The notes below the pieces were generated by a model. The model ran no database searches. It was given only the letters and a program-made list of their open reading frames with translations, and was not told where the DNA came from. A stretch of 64,000 nt of DNA from an uncultured Lachnospiraceae bacterium (GTDB lineage Bacteria > Bacillota > Clostridia > Lachnospirales > Lachnospiraceae). Numbering within the stretch: the stretch's first letter is position 1; each line of letters begins with the position of its first letter. Position numbers and translations under genes: made by a program. Shown here in pieces: positions 1 through 7,801 of this stretch. The DNA lies in contig CADBXF010000016.1 of assembly GCA_902798585.1 (NCBI GenBank), positions 62,001 through 126,000 of the forward strand. Direction: 5' to 3'.

Positions 1-1092
1 CGTCGGCGGAATCACGCCGTCGTGCAGCGCGAGCACCGAGGCAATCGCCTCCACGGCGCCTGTCGCGCCCATCATATGGCCGGTCATCGATTTGGTGGAG
101 CTCACATGTAAATCGTAGGCCCGTTTTCCGAAGACCGCCTTCAGCGCTTTCGTCTCCATCGCATCGTTTAAGTGGGTTCCGGTTCCGTGCGCATTCACAT
201 AGATTTCATCCTCATCGGTGATTCCCGCCTCCGAGACTGCCGCGCGGATTGCGCGGATTGCGCCGTCTCCCTCCGGATCGGGCGCCGTGATATGATAAGC
301 GTCCGCCGTGTTGCCGTAGCCCACGATCTCCGCGTATATTTTCGCCCCGCGCGCTCTCGCGGACTCGTAGCTCTCAAGCACCAGAATTCCGGCGCCCTCG
401 CCCATGACAAAACCGCCGCGGCGCCTGTCGAACGGAAGGCTGCCCGTGCTCGGATCGTCCGAGAGGTTGAGCGCCTGACAGTTGATGAATCCGGCCATCG
501 CCAGCTCGTTGATGGAAGCCTCGCTTCCGCCCGCGATGATGGCGTCCGCATAACCGTGCTTGATTGCGCGGTATGCCTCGCCGATGGTATGTGTCGAGGT
601 CGCACAGGCCGTCACGACGGGAAGGGTCGGTCCCTTGGCGCCGAAGCGGATGGAGATGGCGCCGGTCGCCATGTTGCTGATCATCATCGGAACGAAGAAG
701 GGCGAAACCATGTCCGGTCCTTTTTCATAGAGTTTCGTGCTCTCGCGGATTGTCGAATTGATTCCGCCGATGCCCGAGCCGACATACACGCCGAAGCGCT
801 CCCGGTCGAGCCCGCTGTCGAGAATTCCGCTCTGCTCCACGGCCTGCTTTGCCGCCCCCATCGCATACTGCATATACAAATCCGACTTTCGAATCTCCTG
901 CACGGTGTCAATCCACGCCTTCGGGTCAAAGCCCTTCACCTCGGCGTCGAGACTGACCTTCAGGCGGCTCGCGTCAAACCGTTCGATTTTTCCGATACCG
1001 CACACGCCGGCCTGCAGGTTCCCCCAAAAGGTCTCAAGATCATTTCCCACGGGAGAAATCACTCCCATTCCGGTTACCACAACTCTAGACAT
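1..1092 (-). CDS. fabF: 3-oxoacyl-ACP synthase II (FabF), C-terminus cut by window start
   Basis: Condensing enzyme that extends acyl-ACP with malonyl-ACP in type II fatty-acid synthesis. The reading frame is open to the window edge, giving 364 codons of an expected ~410. The Cys-His-His thiolase-fold triad is visible: Cys162 in TACATST, His301 in NAHGTGTH and His338 in KSMTGHMMGATG, with Lys333 beside it. It starts with MSRVVVTGMG. The start codon overlaps the end of fabG by 8 bp (fabG stop at 1085-1087), so the two are probably translationally coupled. It is the fifth gene of the fab operon seen here; further fab/acc genes probably lie beyond the edge, which is inference. Confidence 0.97.
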   Translation of the reverse strand, partial: MSRVVVTGMGVISPVGNDLETFWGNLQAGVCGIGKIERFDASRLKVSLDAEVKGFDPKAWIDTVQEIRKSDLYMQYAMGAAKQAVEQSGILDSGLDRERFGVYVGSGIGGINSTIRESTKLYEKGPDMVSPFFVPMMISNMATGAISIRFGAKGPTLPVVTACATSTHTIGEAYRAIKHGYADAIIAGGSEASINELAMAGFINCQALNLSDDPSTGSLPFDRRRGGFVMGEGAGILVLESYESARARGAKIYAEIVGYGNTADAYHITAPDPEGDGAIRAIRAAVSEAGITDEDEIYVNAHGTGTHLNDAMETKALKAVFGKRAYDLHVSSTKSMTGHMMGATGAVEAIASVLALHDGVIPPT

Positions 1093-1825
1093 ACATTCCT
1101 CCGTCCACTTTCAACACGGTTCCGGTGATATAGCGCGAGCTGTCGCCCGCAAGGAACAGAACGGCATCCGCCACATCCTCCGGTTCCCCCAGTCTGCCGA
1201 GAGGCAGAAGTTTCAAAAGTTCATTGCGCGCCTCCTCGGGAAGCGCCGCAGTCATCTCCGTTGCGATGTATCCGGGCGCCACCGCGTTGCAGCGAATGTT
1301 CCGCGCGCCGTACTCCTTCGCAATCGTCTTCGTAAATCCGACCAGACCGGCCTTCGCTGCAGCATAGTTCGCCTGCCCGCGGTTGCCCATCAAACCGACG
1401 ACGGAGCTTATGTTGATTATGCTTCCGCTCCGCTTCCGCATCATGCTTCTCACAAAGGCCTTCGTAACGAAAATGGCGCCCTTCAGATCGACATCAATCA
1501 CAGTGTCGATGTCTTCGGTGCTCAGGCCGGGCAAAATGTTATCCCGCGTGATTCCCGCATTGTTCACAAGAATGTCGACGCTGCCGAAATCCCGAAGCAC
1601 TTCCGCGGCCGCCGTCTCAACCTGCGAGGCATCGCTGATATCGCACAGATACAGCTTCGCGGTAACTCCGAGCTCCCTGCAGGAGGCAATCGCCGCCTCG
1701 GCAGCCTCTCCGCCTCTCGTGGCGAAGATTGCGAGATTCGCTCCCGCAGCGGCAAATTTCCGCGCGATTGCGGCTCCGATTCCTCTTGTTCCGCCGGTGA
1801 TAACGGCTGTCTTTCCAGTTAGCAT
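1085..1825 (-). CDS. fabG: 3-oxoacyl-ACP reductase FabG
   Basis: NADPH-dependent reduction of 3-oxoacyl-ACP in fatty-acid elongation. At 246 residues it has normal family length. It shows the SDR cofactor motif GGTRGIG at residues 11-17, NNAG at 88-91, and the catalytic Ser141, Tyr154 and Lys158 (YAAAK). A GGAGG ribosome-binding site lies just before the ATG. Its stop overlaps the fabF start, and it follows fabD after a short gap. An FabG role, rather than another SDR, rests on this operon position as well as on the motifs. Confidence 0.97.
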   Translation of the reverse strand: MLTGKTAVITGGTRGIGAAIARKFAAAGANLAIFATRGGEAAEAAIASCRELGVTAKLYLCDISDASQVETAAAEVLRDFGSVDILVNNAGITRDNILPGLSTEDIDTVIDVDLKGAIFVTKAFVRSMMRKRSGSIINISSVVGLMGNRGQANYAAAKAGLVGFTKTIAKEYGARNIRCNAVAPGYIATEMTAALPEEARNELLKLLPLGRLGEPEDVADAVLFLAGDSSRYITGTVLKVDGGMYV

Positions 1826-1849
1826 GGTTTCCTCCCGTCCGCTCCGCGG

Positions 1850-2776
1850 TTATTCTCCGCGAAGCCCGTTTACGCAGGCGCGAAGCGTTTCCGCATCGCT
1901 CACACCGAAAATCTTCGCCCCCGGCACCGTGCGCTTCACAAAGCCGGACAGCGTCTTTCCGGGACCGCACTCGACGAAGGTATCAACACCCGCTTCCGCG
2001 AGATTCCGAAGCGTCGCCTCAAAGCGCACACTGTGCGAAATCTGCGAGGAAATCGTGTCTGCGATAAGCTCCGCCTCCTCCGGATACGGCTCCGCCGTAA
2101 GGTTGGCGTAGATCGGTATTTTCGGACCGGCGAGCGGCATTTTCCATAAAAACTCCCGAAGGCTGTCCGAAGCGCTCTCCATGTACGGCGTATGGAACGG
2201 CCCGCCCACGGCAAGCTCGACAAATCGCACGCCGCGCTTTGCCAGCTCTTCCTTCACCGCCTCGACGGCTTCGGTTCTGCCGGAGACGACAACCTGTCCC
2301 GGGCAGTTGTAATTCACCGGGTACACTCCCGCTTCCGCGCAGAGCGCCTCCAGCTCGGCGGTGTCCATCCGAAGCACTGCAATCATGCTTCCCGACTGCG
2401 CCTCCGCTGCCTTCTGCATCAGCATTCCGCGGCAGTACACAAGCCGGAACGCATCCTCGCCGCTGAGGATTCCCGCCTCCGCAACCGCCGCAATCTCCCC
2501 GAGGGAAAATCCTGCGACGGCGTCGGGACTCACTCCGTTTTCGCGAAGCGCAACGGCCGCCGCAAGGTCGGCGAGGAACAGGCACGGCTGCGTGTTGTCC
2601 GTACGCTTCAGTTCCTCCTCCGTCCCTTCGAACATCTGCGCAAGCGTTCCCGGACGGATTTTCTCCGCCGCGCCGAAGAGAGTTTGAACGCCGGCGCTCA
2701 TCTCATATAATTCTCTGCCCATCCCGGGGTACTGACTCCCCTGGCCTGCAAACAAAAAAGCAATCTTTCCCATCAT
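1850..2776 (-). CDS. fabD: Malonyl-CoA:ACP transacylase FabD
   Basis: Transfers malonyl from CoA to ACP to supply the elongation cycle. The 308 residues match the family length. The GQGSQ oxyanion motif lies at residues 11-15, the nucleophile Ser91 is in GFSLGE, and the partner His193 is in GGPFHTPYM. There are two adjacent ATG codons; the first is used here, and the second (2773) would shorten the protein by one residue. It lies between fabK and fabG in the operon. Confidence 0.96.
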   Translation of the reverse strand: MMGKIAFLFAGQGSQYPGMGRELYEMSAGVQTLFGAAEKIRPGTLAQMFEGTEEELKRTDNTQPCLFLADLAAAVALRENGVSPDAVAGFSLGEIAAVAEAGILSGEDAFRLVYCRGMLMQKAAEAQSGSMIAVLRMDTAELEALCAEAGVYPVNYNCPGQVVVSGRTEAVEAVKEELAKRGVRFVELAVGGPFHTPYMESASDSLREFLWKMPLAGPKIPIYANLTAEPYPEEAELIADTISSQISHSVRFEATLRNLAEAGVDTFVECGPGKTLSGFVKRTVPGAKIFGVSDAETLRACVNGLRGE

Positions 2777-2829
2777 TTCCCCTGCATAATCTCACTGCGG
2801 CAACCGGCTGCTCCGTGCCGCTTCATTTC

Positions 2830-3783
2830 TTACGGCAACAGCGCCTGCGCCGTTCCCGCTCCGAGCAGTTTTTTCGCATCCGCACAGATTCCGCGGACAA
2901 TGTCGCTGCAGCTGTCCTCCGTCCGGACCAGGCCTGCAATCTGGCCGCACATGCATGAGCCGTTCTGAACATCGCCCTCGATCGCCGCCCGGCGAAGCGC
3001 TCCCGCACCCATCGCCTCAAGCTCCCCGGGCGTCGTGTTCGGATCGTGCTCCTTCTCGGCAAATGCCCGCGTCATGCGGTTTTTAAGCGCCCGCACGGGA
3101 TGGCCCAAAGTCTTGCCGGTCACGATGGTATCGCGATCCTTCGCGGCAATCACTTTCGCCTTGTAGTTCGCGTGCACATTGCACTCCTTCGCGGTCAGGA
3201 AGCGGGTTCCCATCTGGATGCCCTGCGCTCCCAGAAGAAGCGCTGCGGCCATTCCGCGACCGTCGGCGATTCCGCCTGCTGCAATCACGGGGATTGAAAC
3301 GGCGTCAACCACCTGCGGCACAAGCGCCATCGTGGTTGTCTCCCCGACATGTCCGCCGGACTCACAGCCCTCGGCAATCACGGCGGAAGCGCCCATGCGC
3401 TCCACCATCACCGCGAGCGTCACGCTCGCAACCACGCAGATGACCTTCACCCCGGCCGCCTTTAAGTCGTTCATGTACTGCTGCGGGTTGCCGGCTCCTG
3501 TCGTAACGACCGGAATCTTTTCCTCGCACACGACCCTGACCGCCTCCGCAATAAACGGACTCATCAACATAAGGTTTACGCCGAACGGCCGGTCGGTCAG
3601 CGTCTTCGCCCTGCGAATCTGCTCCCGCAGCTGCTCTCCGTTGGAGTTCATCGCCGCAATCAATCCGAGGCCTCCGGCGTTGGAGACCGCCGCCGCAAGC
3701 TCTGCGTCGGCGATCCATGCCATGCCGCCCTGAAACACCGGATAATCGATATGAAGCATCTCACATATCGGATTTTTTCCCAT
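2830..3783 (-). CDS. fabK: FMN-dependent enoyl-ACP reductase FabK
   Basis: Last reduction of the fatty-acid elongation cycle, done by the flavin enzyme FabK instead of FabI. The protein is a TIM barrel of the nitronate monooxygenase/FabK family. It starts MGKNPICEMLHIDYPVFQGG and carries PVIAAGGIADG and GAQGIQMGTRF, the phosphate/FMN-binding loops of this family. The start at 3783 (317 residues) is preferred because GGGAGG sits 7 nt before it; an in-frame ATG at 3804 has no good site. The setting between acpP and fabD argues for FabK and against a 2-nitropropane dioxygenase. Confidence 0.93.
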   Translation of the reverse strand: MGKNPICEMLHIDYPVFQGGMAWIADAELAAAVSNAGGLGLIAAMNSNGEQLREQIRRAKTLTDRPFGVNLMLMSPFIAEAVRVVCEEKIPVVTTGAGNPQQYMNDLKAAGVKVICVVASVTLAVMVERMGASAVIAEGCESGGHVGETTTMALVPQVVDAVSIPVIAAGGIADGRGMAAALLLGAQGIQMGTRFLTAKECNVHANYKAKVIAAKDRDTIVTGKTLGHPVRALKNRMTRAFAEKEHDPNTTPGELEAMGAGALRRAAIEGDVQNGSCMCGQIAGLVRTEDSCSDIVRGICADAKKLLGAGTAQALLP

Positions 3784-3864
3784 GGTAATCCTCCCGTAAA
3801 TCACTCAGATTCCGACTTCGCAAAACCGTTCTGTTCCCGGTTCCACGAAGTCCGCTCCGCACGC

Positions 3865-4092
3865 TCAGGCCTTCTGTGCAGCTACAAGTTCCGCGAGCTT
3901 CTCAATCGTCGTGATCTCCTGCGTAAGCTCAATCTTGCAGTCAAGCTCCTCCTGCATCTGCATCACAAGCTCCATGATGTCGAGGGAGTCCAGACCGATC
4001 TCCGTAAAACGGTCCGTCGCCGAAATCTCGGACGCATCCTTGTCCAGATATTCCGCAATGATACGAATGATGGTTGCCTTAATGTCTTCCAT
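3865..4092 (-). CDS. acpP: Acyl carrier protein
   Basis: Small acidic carrier of growing acyl chains, 75 residues. The phosphopantetheine attachment Ser36 is in the canonical GLDSLDIMELV. It is the first gene of the fab operon, with AGGAG about 8 nt before the ATG. The 5' region holds a perfect TTGACA-N3-TGTCAA palindrome and, further up, the MerR-type promoter. No fabH or fapR lies upstream; the next gene is the divergent MerR-type regulator. Confidence 0.97.
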   Translation of the reverse strand: MEDIKATIIRIIAEYLDKDASEISATDRFTEIGLDSLDIMELVMQMQEELDCKIELTQEITTIEKLAELVAAQKA

Positions 4093-4114
4093 GATTGTCT
4101 CCTTTTTTGTCGCT

Positions 4115-4129
4115 TTGACAGTTTGTCAA
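4115..4129. promoter_or_regulatory. Perfect palindrome TTGACAGTTTGTCAA in the acpP leader
   Basis: Six-base arms around a 3-base centre, 23 bp before the acpP start and just upstream of its ribosome-binding site. It resembles the TTTGA/TCAAA arms of FabT-type operators of streptococcal fab genes, but no fabT-like gene is in the window. It could be an operator for an unlinked repressor or a chance dyad. Confidence 0.35.
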
Positions 4130-4184
4130 CTTGGTTTTTGGTTTATTTTCCGCCGAAATTTCGCCCTCCATCCTCGAAAAATGA

Positions 4185-4213
4185 TTGCGAAATCGCGGCA
4201 CCGTTGCTATAAT
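4185..4213 (+). promoter_or_regulatory. Promoter of the MerR-type regulator gene
   Basis: TTGCGA (4185-4190), 17-nt spacer, TATAAT (4208-4213), reading toward the regulator. Its -10 overlaps the -10 of the fab promoter on the other strand, and the GGGGGTTACCCCC dyad falls at its predicted transcription start. A protein bound there would be expected to repress this gene while acting on the fab promoter. Confidence 0.65.
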
Positions 4214-4239
4214 AATCTTGGGGGTTACCCCCAGGTCAA
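4209..4239 (-). promoter_or_regulatory. fab operon promoter with 19-bp MerR-type spacer
   Basis: Reading toward acpP there is TTGACC (4239-4234), a 19-nt spacer, then TATTAT (4214-4209). A 19-bp spacer is the hallmark of MerR-activated promoters, where the activator untwists the DNA. The spacer contains the dyad GGGGGTTACCCCC (4220-4232). The -10 overlaps the -10 of the divergent regulator gene. Confidence 0.75.
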
Positions 4240-4240
4240 G
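4217..4240. promoter_or_regulatory. Candidate MerR-family operator dyad
   Basis: CTTG and CAAG ends enclose a GGGGGTTACCCCC inverted repeat. It sits inside the 19-bp spacer of the acpP promoter, the standard place for a MerR-family operator. The assignment to the adjacent regulator is inferred from location and architecture. Confidence 0.6.
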
Positions 4241-4276
4241 AGCTTTTTTCAAATATTGATAGGAGGTTACGAAATC

Positions 4277-5128
4277 ATGTTTTCCGAGGAGGAACTGCAG
4301 GAGAAACGAAGGGAGTATTCCCTCTCCGTCGGCCAGTTTGCAAAGCTTTGCGTCACGACAAGAGACACGCTCCGCCACTATTACGAATTGAATATTCTCC
4401 TTCCCTGGGTGGATCCGACCAACGGCTATCACTACTATTCCGCGTCGCAGATCAGCTCGTTTTTCTTCATCACGACGATGCGGCAGGCCGGGTGTTCGCT
4501 CGCCGAAATCGGCAACATTATCCACAGCCTCTCGAAGGAGAGCATCGTCAAACTTGTCAACGCGAGGATTCTCGATCTGCAGCGCGAGCTCTTCAACATC
4601 AACAAGCAAATTGCCGCGCTTCACCTCGGAATGTGGATTCTCGGACAGTTTGAGAACCGAAAGCCGGGCGTGCCCTTCCTCTCCGCCATTCCGCCGCTGA
4701 GCGTCACGAAGACCCCCATACAGAACCGGAACGACTCCTTCCATACCGCGGATATCGCCAAGGATATCTCCGCGCATCTGGCGCGCGCGGCGGAAGATGA
4801 AACCCTCGTCACCTTCCCCTCGGGCGTCACCATCGCCTACGAGGATCTCTGCCGCGGGCATTACGCCTACAACAATGTCATCAGCCTCTCTCTTCTCCCC
4901 GCGGACGGCGTCTCGAAGTTTCCGCTTCAGGGTCAGCGCGCGGTATTGTGCTACCACGACCACTATGCGTCGGACATCGACCGCACCTACGCCCGCATCG
5001 CGGCGTATATAAAAAAGAACAGGCTCAAGGCCTGTTCCGATTTGTTCTCCGTAAGTCTGATCAATCTCTACGACAATGAGAAGACCAACCACGCTTACTA
5101 CAAGTATTTGTTTGTCTGCGTCGAGTGA
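4277..5128 (+). CDS. MerR-family transcriptional regulator divergent from the fab operon
   Basis: 283 residues. The N-terminal ~70 residues form a MerR winged helix with YSLSVGQFAKLCVTTRDTLRHYYE and the NGYHYYSASQI wing typical of the family. A coiled-coil dimer helix follows at about 80-120, then a C-terminal ~150-residue domain of the effector-binding kind (GyrI/BmrR-like by layout; the ligand is not recognisable). AGGAGG lies 9 nt before the chosen ATG; the frame is open further upstream but has no site there. Its gene faces acpP across overlapping promoters, so I infer it senses a lipid-related or amphipathic ligand and controls fab genes. Confidence 0.85.
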   Translation: MFSEEELQEKRREYSLSVGQFAKLCVTTRDTLRHYYELNILLPWVDPTNGYHYYSASQISSFFFITTMRQAGCSLAEIGNIIHSLSKESIVKLVNARILDLQRELFNINKQIAALHLGMWILGQFENRKPGVPFLSAIPPLSVTKTPIQNRNDSFHTADIAKDISAHLARAAEDETLVTFPSGVTIAYEDLCRGHYAYNNVISLSLLPADGVSKFPLQGQRAVLCYHDHYASDIDRTYARIAAYIKKNRLKACSDLFSVSLINLYDNEKTNHAYYKYLFVCVE

Positions 5129-5171
5129 ACAACACTCCGTGCGCACACGGAAAACCGATTTCCCGCACGCA

Positions 5172-5756
5172 CTACGAATACATCCGGATAATCTCCTCCG
5201 CAATCTGTCTCCGCGGAATGCAGCGATCCATCGCCTGCTTCTCGATATAGCGGTGCGCCTCGGGTTCGGACATGTTCAGCTCGCTGATTAAAAGCCATTT
5301 TGCGCGGTTTACCACCCGAATCTCACCCATCTTCTCCTCGAAGGAGAGCTCTTTTTTCTCGGTGACCCGGATGCGCTCCCGCGATGCCGCCATCCACGCG
5401 AGCGCAACTGCTGTCGTCGCGCGGGTCAACGGCTTGGCAAGAATATAGACACCGTTTCGAATCGTCCGGTCGAGCATGTCCGGATACTCCTCGCCCTTGA
5501 CCAGAAGAAGCGGAATTGTGTTGCGCTGCTCCGCGATGTCCGTCGCAAGCCGGAGTCCGCTGCCGTCCGAGAGCGGCGAGTTGATAATCACAAAGTCGAA
5601 GGCCCTCTCGGCGAGGACGCGTTTGGCTGCGCTGACATTTTCCGCCGTGCAGACCGGCGAATACCGATTCTCGGGAAGAAGCGAGCGCATGGTATCGACG
5701 AAGCCGGTCGAAGACGACACGAGTAGAATGCTGTAAATGCGCACTTCAAGGCTCAT
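5172..5756 (-). CDS. ANTAR-domain RNA-binding regulator with degenerate receiver
   Basis: 194 residues. Residues ~7-125 have a receiver-like fold and ~139-192 an ANTAR domain, which binds RNA hairpins and prevents transcription termination. The receiver has lost its chemistry: the acidic pair is Ser14-Ser15, the phospho-acceptor position is Asn59 (FVIINSPLSDG), and only the late Lys108 remains. It is therefore probably not switched by phosphorylation. It is the last gene of the gltB/glnA operon, after glnA, and ends convergently with the MerR gene. A role in antitermination of nitrogen genes is inferred from this position and from the hairpin leaders in the window. Confidence 0.88.
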   Translation of the reverse strand: MSLEVRIYSILLVSSSTGFVDTMRSLLPENRYSPVCTAENVSAAKRVLAERAFDFVIINSPLSDGSGLRLATDIAEQRNTIPLLLVKGEEYPDMLDRTIRNGVYILAKPLTRATTAVALAWMAASRERIRVTEKKELSFEEKMGEIRVVNRAKWLLISELNMSEPEAHRYIEKQAMDRCIPRRQIAEEIIRMYS

Positions 5757-5801
5757 TTTGCGCTCCTCCTTTCCGGGTTTTTCAAGACGCCTGTTCCGGC
5801 G

Positions 5802-7007
5802 TTAAGGGCAATAGATTCGAACGACCTCTTCCGGCAAATGCGCCTTGATAAACGCGCTTGCACCGGCGATTTTTCTCGCGTCCGCGAGGCATCCCGGAAG
5901 CTTCCGGAATCCTTTTATCTCCTCCTCGTTCGCGCGGAAGAAGTTGATATCCGCCGCCGGAGGAAGTTCCGTCTTCTGCGTAATTCCCTCAAGCGCCGCA
6001 TAAATCAAAACGGAAAATGCGAGATACGGATTGGCTGCGGGATCCGGCGAACGAAGCTCCGCGCGCCGGCTGCCGCCGGTAACCGCGGGAATCCGCACAA
6101 GCTGCGAGCGGTTCTCCTTCGACCACGAAATGTATCCGGGCGCCTTGCGAAGCCCGAGTCTCTTATAGGAATCCTCCGTCGGATTGAGAAACGCCGTCAT
6201 GTCCTCAACTCTTGACAGCACACCGGCAATCATTCCCTCGAACACCTCGTCCGCATCCGAATGTACGGACATATTGATGTGAAAACCGTTGCCCGGCATC
6301 TCCGGAATCGGCTTCGGCGAAAAATCGGCATACAGCCCGTTGCGCGCGGCCACCGTCCGGACGACGGTCTGGAATGTCAGCGCCTGATCTGCCGCCGTCA
6401 GCGCATCGGAGTACCGGAAATCAATCTCATTCTGGCCGGGGCCTTCCTCGTGGTGCGAGCTCTCGGGGCGGATTCCCATCTGCTCAAGCGTCAGACAAAT
6501 CTCGCGGCGGATATTTTCCCCGCGGTCCTCCGGAGCGATATCCATATATCCCGCCCTGTCATAGGGACGGTTGGTCGGCTGTCCCTTCTCGTCCTGCTCG
6601 AAGAGATAGAACTCCTGCTCTGCGCCGAACTCAAACGAATATCCTTCCTTCGCCGCATCGGCAACCGCCTTTTTGAGAATCGAGCGCGTGTCGCACTCAA
6701 ACGGCGTCCCGTCCGGGTAGGTGATACTGCAGAACATACGAACAACGCGCCCGTGTTCGGGGCGCCAGGGAAGCGGTGTCAGAGTGTCCGGGTCGGGATG
6801 AAGAATCAGATCCGATCGCGACTCATCACCGAATCCGGCAATGGCCGAAGCATCAAACGCGACCCCGTATTGGAACGCATGGGGCAGCTCCTCCGCAAGG
6901 ACGGAGATGTTTTTCTGTCGGCCGAACACATCGCAAAATGCAAGCCGGATGAATTTGACATCCTCCTCCGCTACATATTGCAGAACTTCATTTTTCGAAC
7001 ACTTCAT
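5802..7007 (-). CDS. glnA: Glutamine synthetase, GlnA (type I-like)
   Basis: ATP-dependent amidation of glutamate with ammonia. The 401 residues are a little shorter than typical GSI (~440). Catalytic landmarks are visible: FGAEQEFYLF (metal/glutamate), EGPGQNEIDFRYSDAL, GNGFHINMS and the arginine-rich GGSRRAELRSPDPAANPYLA. The start at 7007 has GGAGG 5 nt upstream; the frame extends upstream without a better site. It sits between gltB3 and the ANTAR gene, making a self-contained GS-GOGAT operon. It may be the main glutamine synthetase if the frameshifted glnN is inactive. Confidence 0.93.
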   Translation of the reverse strand: MKCSKNEVLQYVAEEDVKFIRLAFCDVFGRQKNISVLAEELPHAFQYGVAFDASAIAGFGDESRSDLILHPDPDTLTPLPWRPEHGRVVRMFCSITYPDGTPFECDTRSILKKAVADAAKEGYSFEFGAEQEFYLFEQDEKGQPTNRPYDRAGYMDIAPEDRGENIRREICLTLEQMGIRPESSHHEEGPGQNEIDFRYSDALTAADQALTFQTVVRTVAARNGLYADFSPKPIPEMPGNGFHINMSVHSDADEVFEGMIAGVLSRVEDMTAFLNPTEDSYKRLGLRKAPGYISWSKENRSQLVRIPAVTGGSRRAELRSPDPAANPYLAFSVLIYAALEGITQKTELPPAADINFFRANEEEIKGFRKLPGCLADARKIAGASAFIKAHLPEEVVRIYCP

Positions 7008-7072
7008 GACTTCCTCCTGACTTCCGTCCGGGGCGAATTCCCGCAAACGCCGCTGCAAACCCCTTTCGAAAA

Positions 7073-7801
7073 TTAATTCGCCACATACAACTGTTTATAC
7101 GGATTCCGGCTGTCCGGCGTCACCACGGTAAACGGCGAATTCATCACCGACTCCTCGTCGCATCCGAACAGACTGCAGTATTCCCGCACATATTCCCGAA
7201 TTTCCGCAAGATCGGCCTCTTCCGCGGGTCTCGCCGTCACCTGCCACGGGAAGGTGATATCCGCCGCATCGGTGCGGAGAAACATCTTGCCTCCGTGCAT
7301 TCCCGTGCACGGAAAATTGCCGACAATCCGGCTCGTCTTCTGCCCATCCTGCGGCAGACCGAGAACGACAATCACGCCGCCCGCCTGGTATTCCCCGAGA
7401 AAACTTCCGCAGGCTCCGCCGATCACCATCACCGGCACCTTGTCGCGGTATGCCTTCATGTGAATTCCGGCGCGGTATCCCGCGTTGCCGCGGACGAAAA
7501 TCCGGCCGCCGCGCATCGCATACCCCGCTGCATCGCCGATGTTCCCGTGCACCGTGATGCGACCTGCGTTCATCGTGTCACCGACGGCATCCTGCGCATT
7601 TCCGTGCACCGTGATGTCCGCGCCGTTCAAATACGCTCCGAGCGCATTGCCGGGCGTTCCCTCGATTGTAATCTCACGGTCGGACATTCCGGCCGCAATA
7701 AAACGCTGCCCCAGGCATTCCGAGAGCTCACAGACGCCGTCGTGCTCACGCAGCCACTCGTTCACTTCCCGATATCCGAGATTTCTCACATCAAGTTTCA
7801 T
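7073..7801 (-). CDS. Glutamate synthase GXGXG (GltB3) subunit
   Basis: 242 residues with the repeated G-x-x-G-x-x-x-G units of the right-handed beta helix that forms the C-terminal part of a full-length GltB. Glutamate synthase passes ammonia from glutamine to 2-oxoglutarate; this domain braces the other two. Here it is a separate polypeptide, as in archaeal-type enzymes. The gene starts where the FAD oxidoreductase gene ends (1-nt overlap) and precedes glnA. Similar GXGXG proteins exist in formylmethanofuran dehydrogenase, but the neighbours settle the call. Confidence 0.92.
   Translation of the reverse strand: MKLDVRNLGYREVNEWLREHDGVCELSECLGQRFIAAGMSDREITIEGTPGNALGAYLNGADITVHGNAQDAVGDTMNAGRITVHGNIGDAAGYAMRGGRIFVRGNAGYRAGIHMKAYRDKVPVMVIGGACGSFLGEYQAGGVIVVLGLPQDGQKTSRIVGNFPCTGMHGGKMFLRTDAADITFPWQVTARPAEEADLAEIREYVREYCSLFGCDEESVMNSPFTVVTPDSRNPYKQLYVAN

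Noticed and set aside
5129-5171. Small CCGTG/CACGG hairpin between the MerR-type and ANTAR genes
   Set aside because: Five-base stem without a T-run on either strand; too weak to call a terminator.
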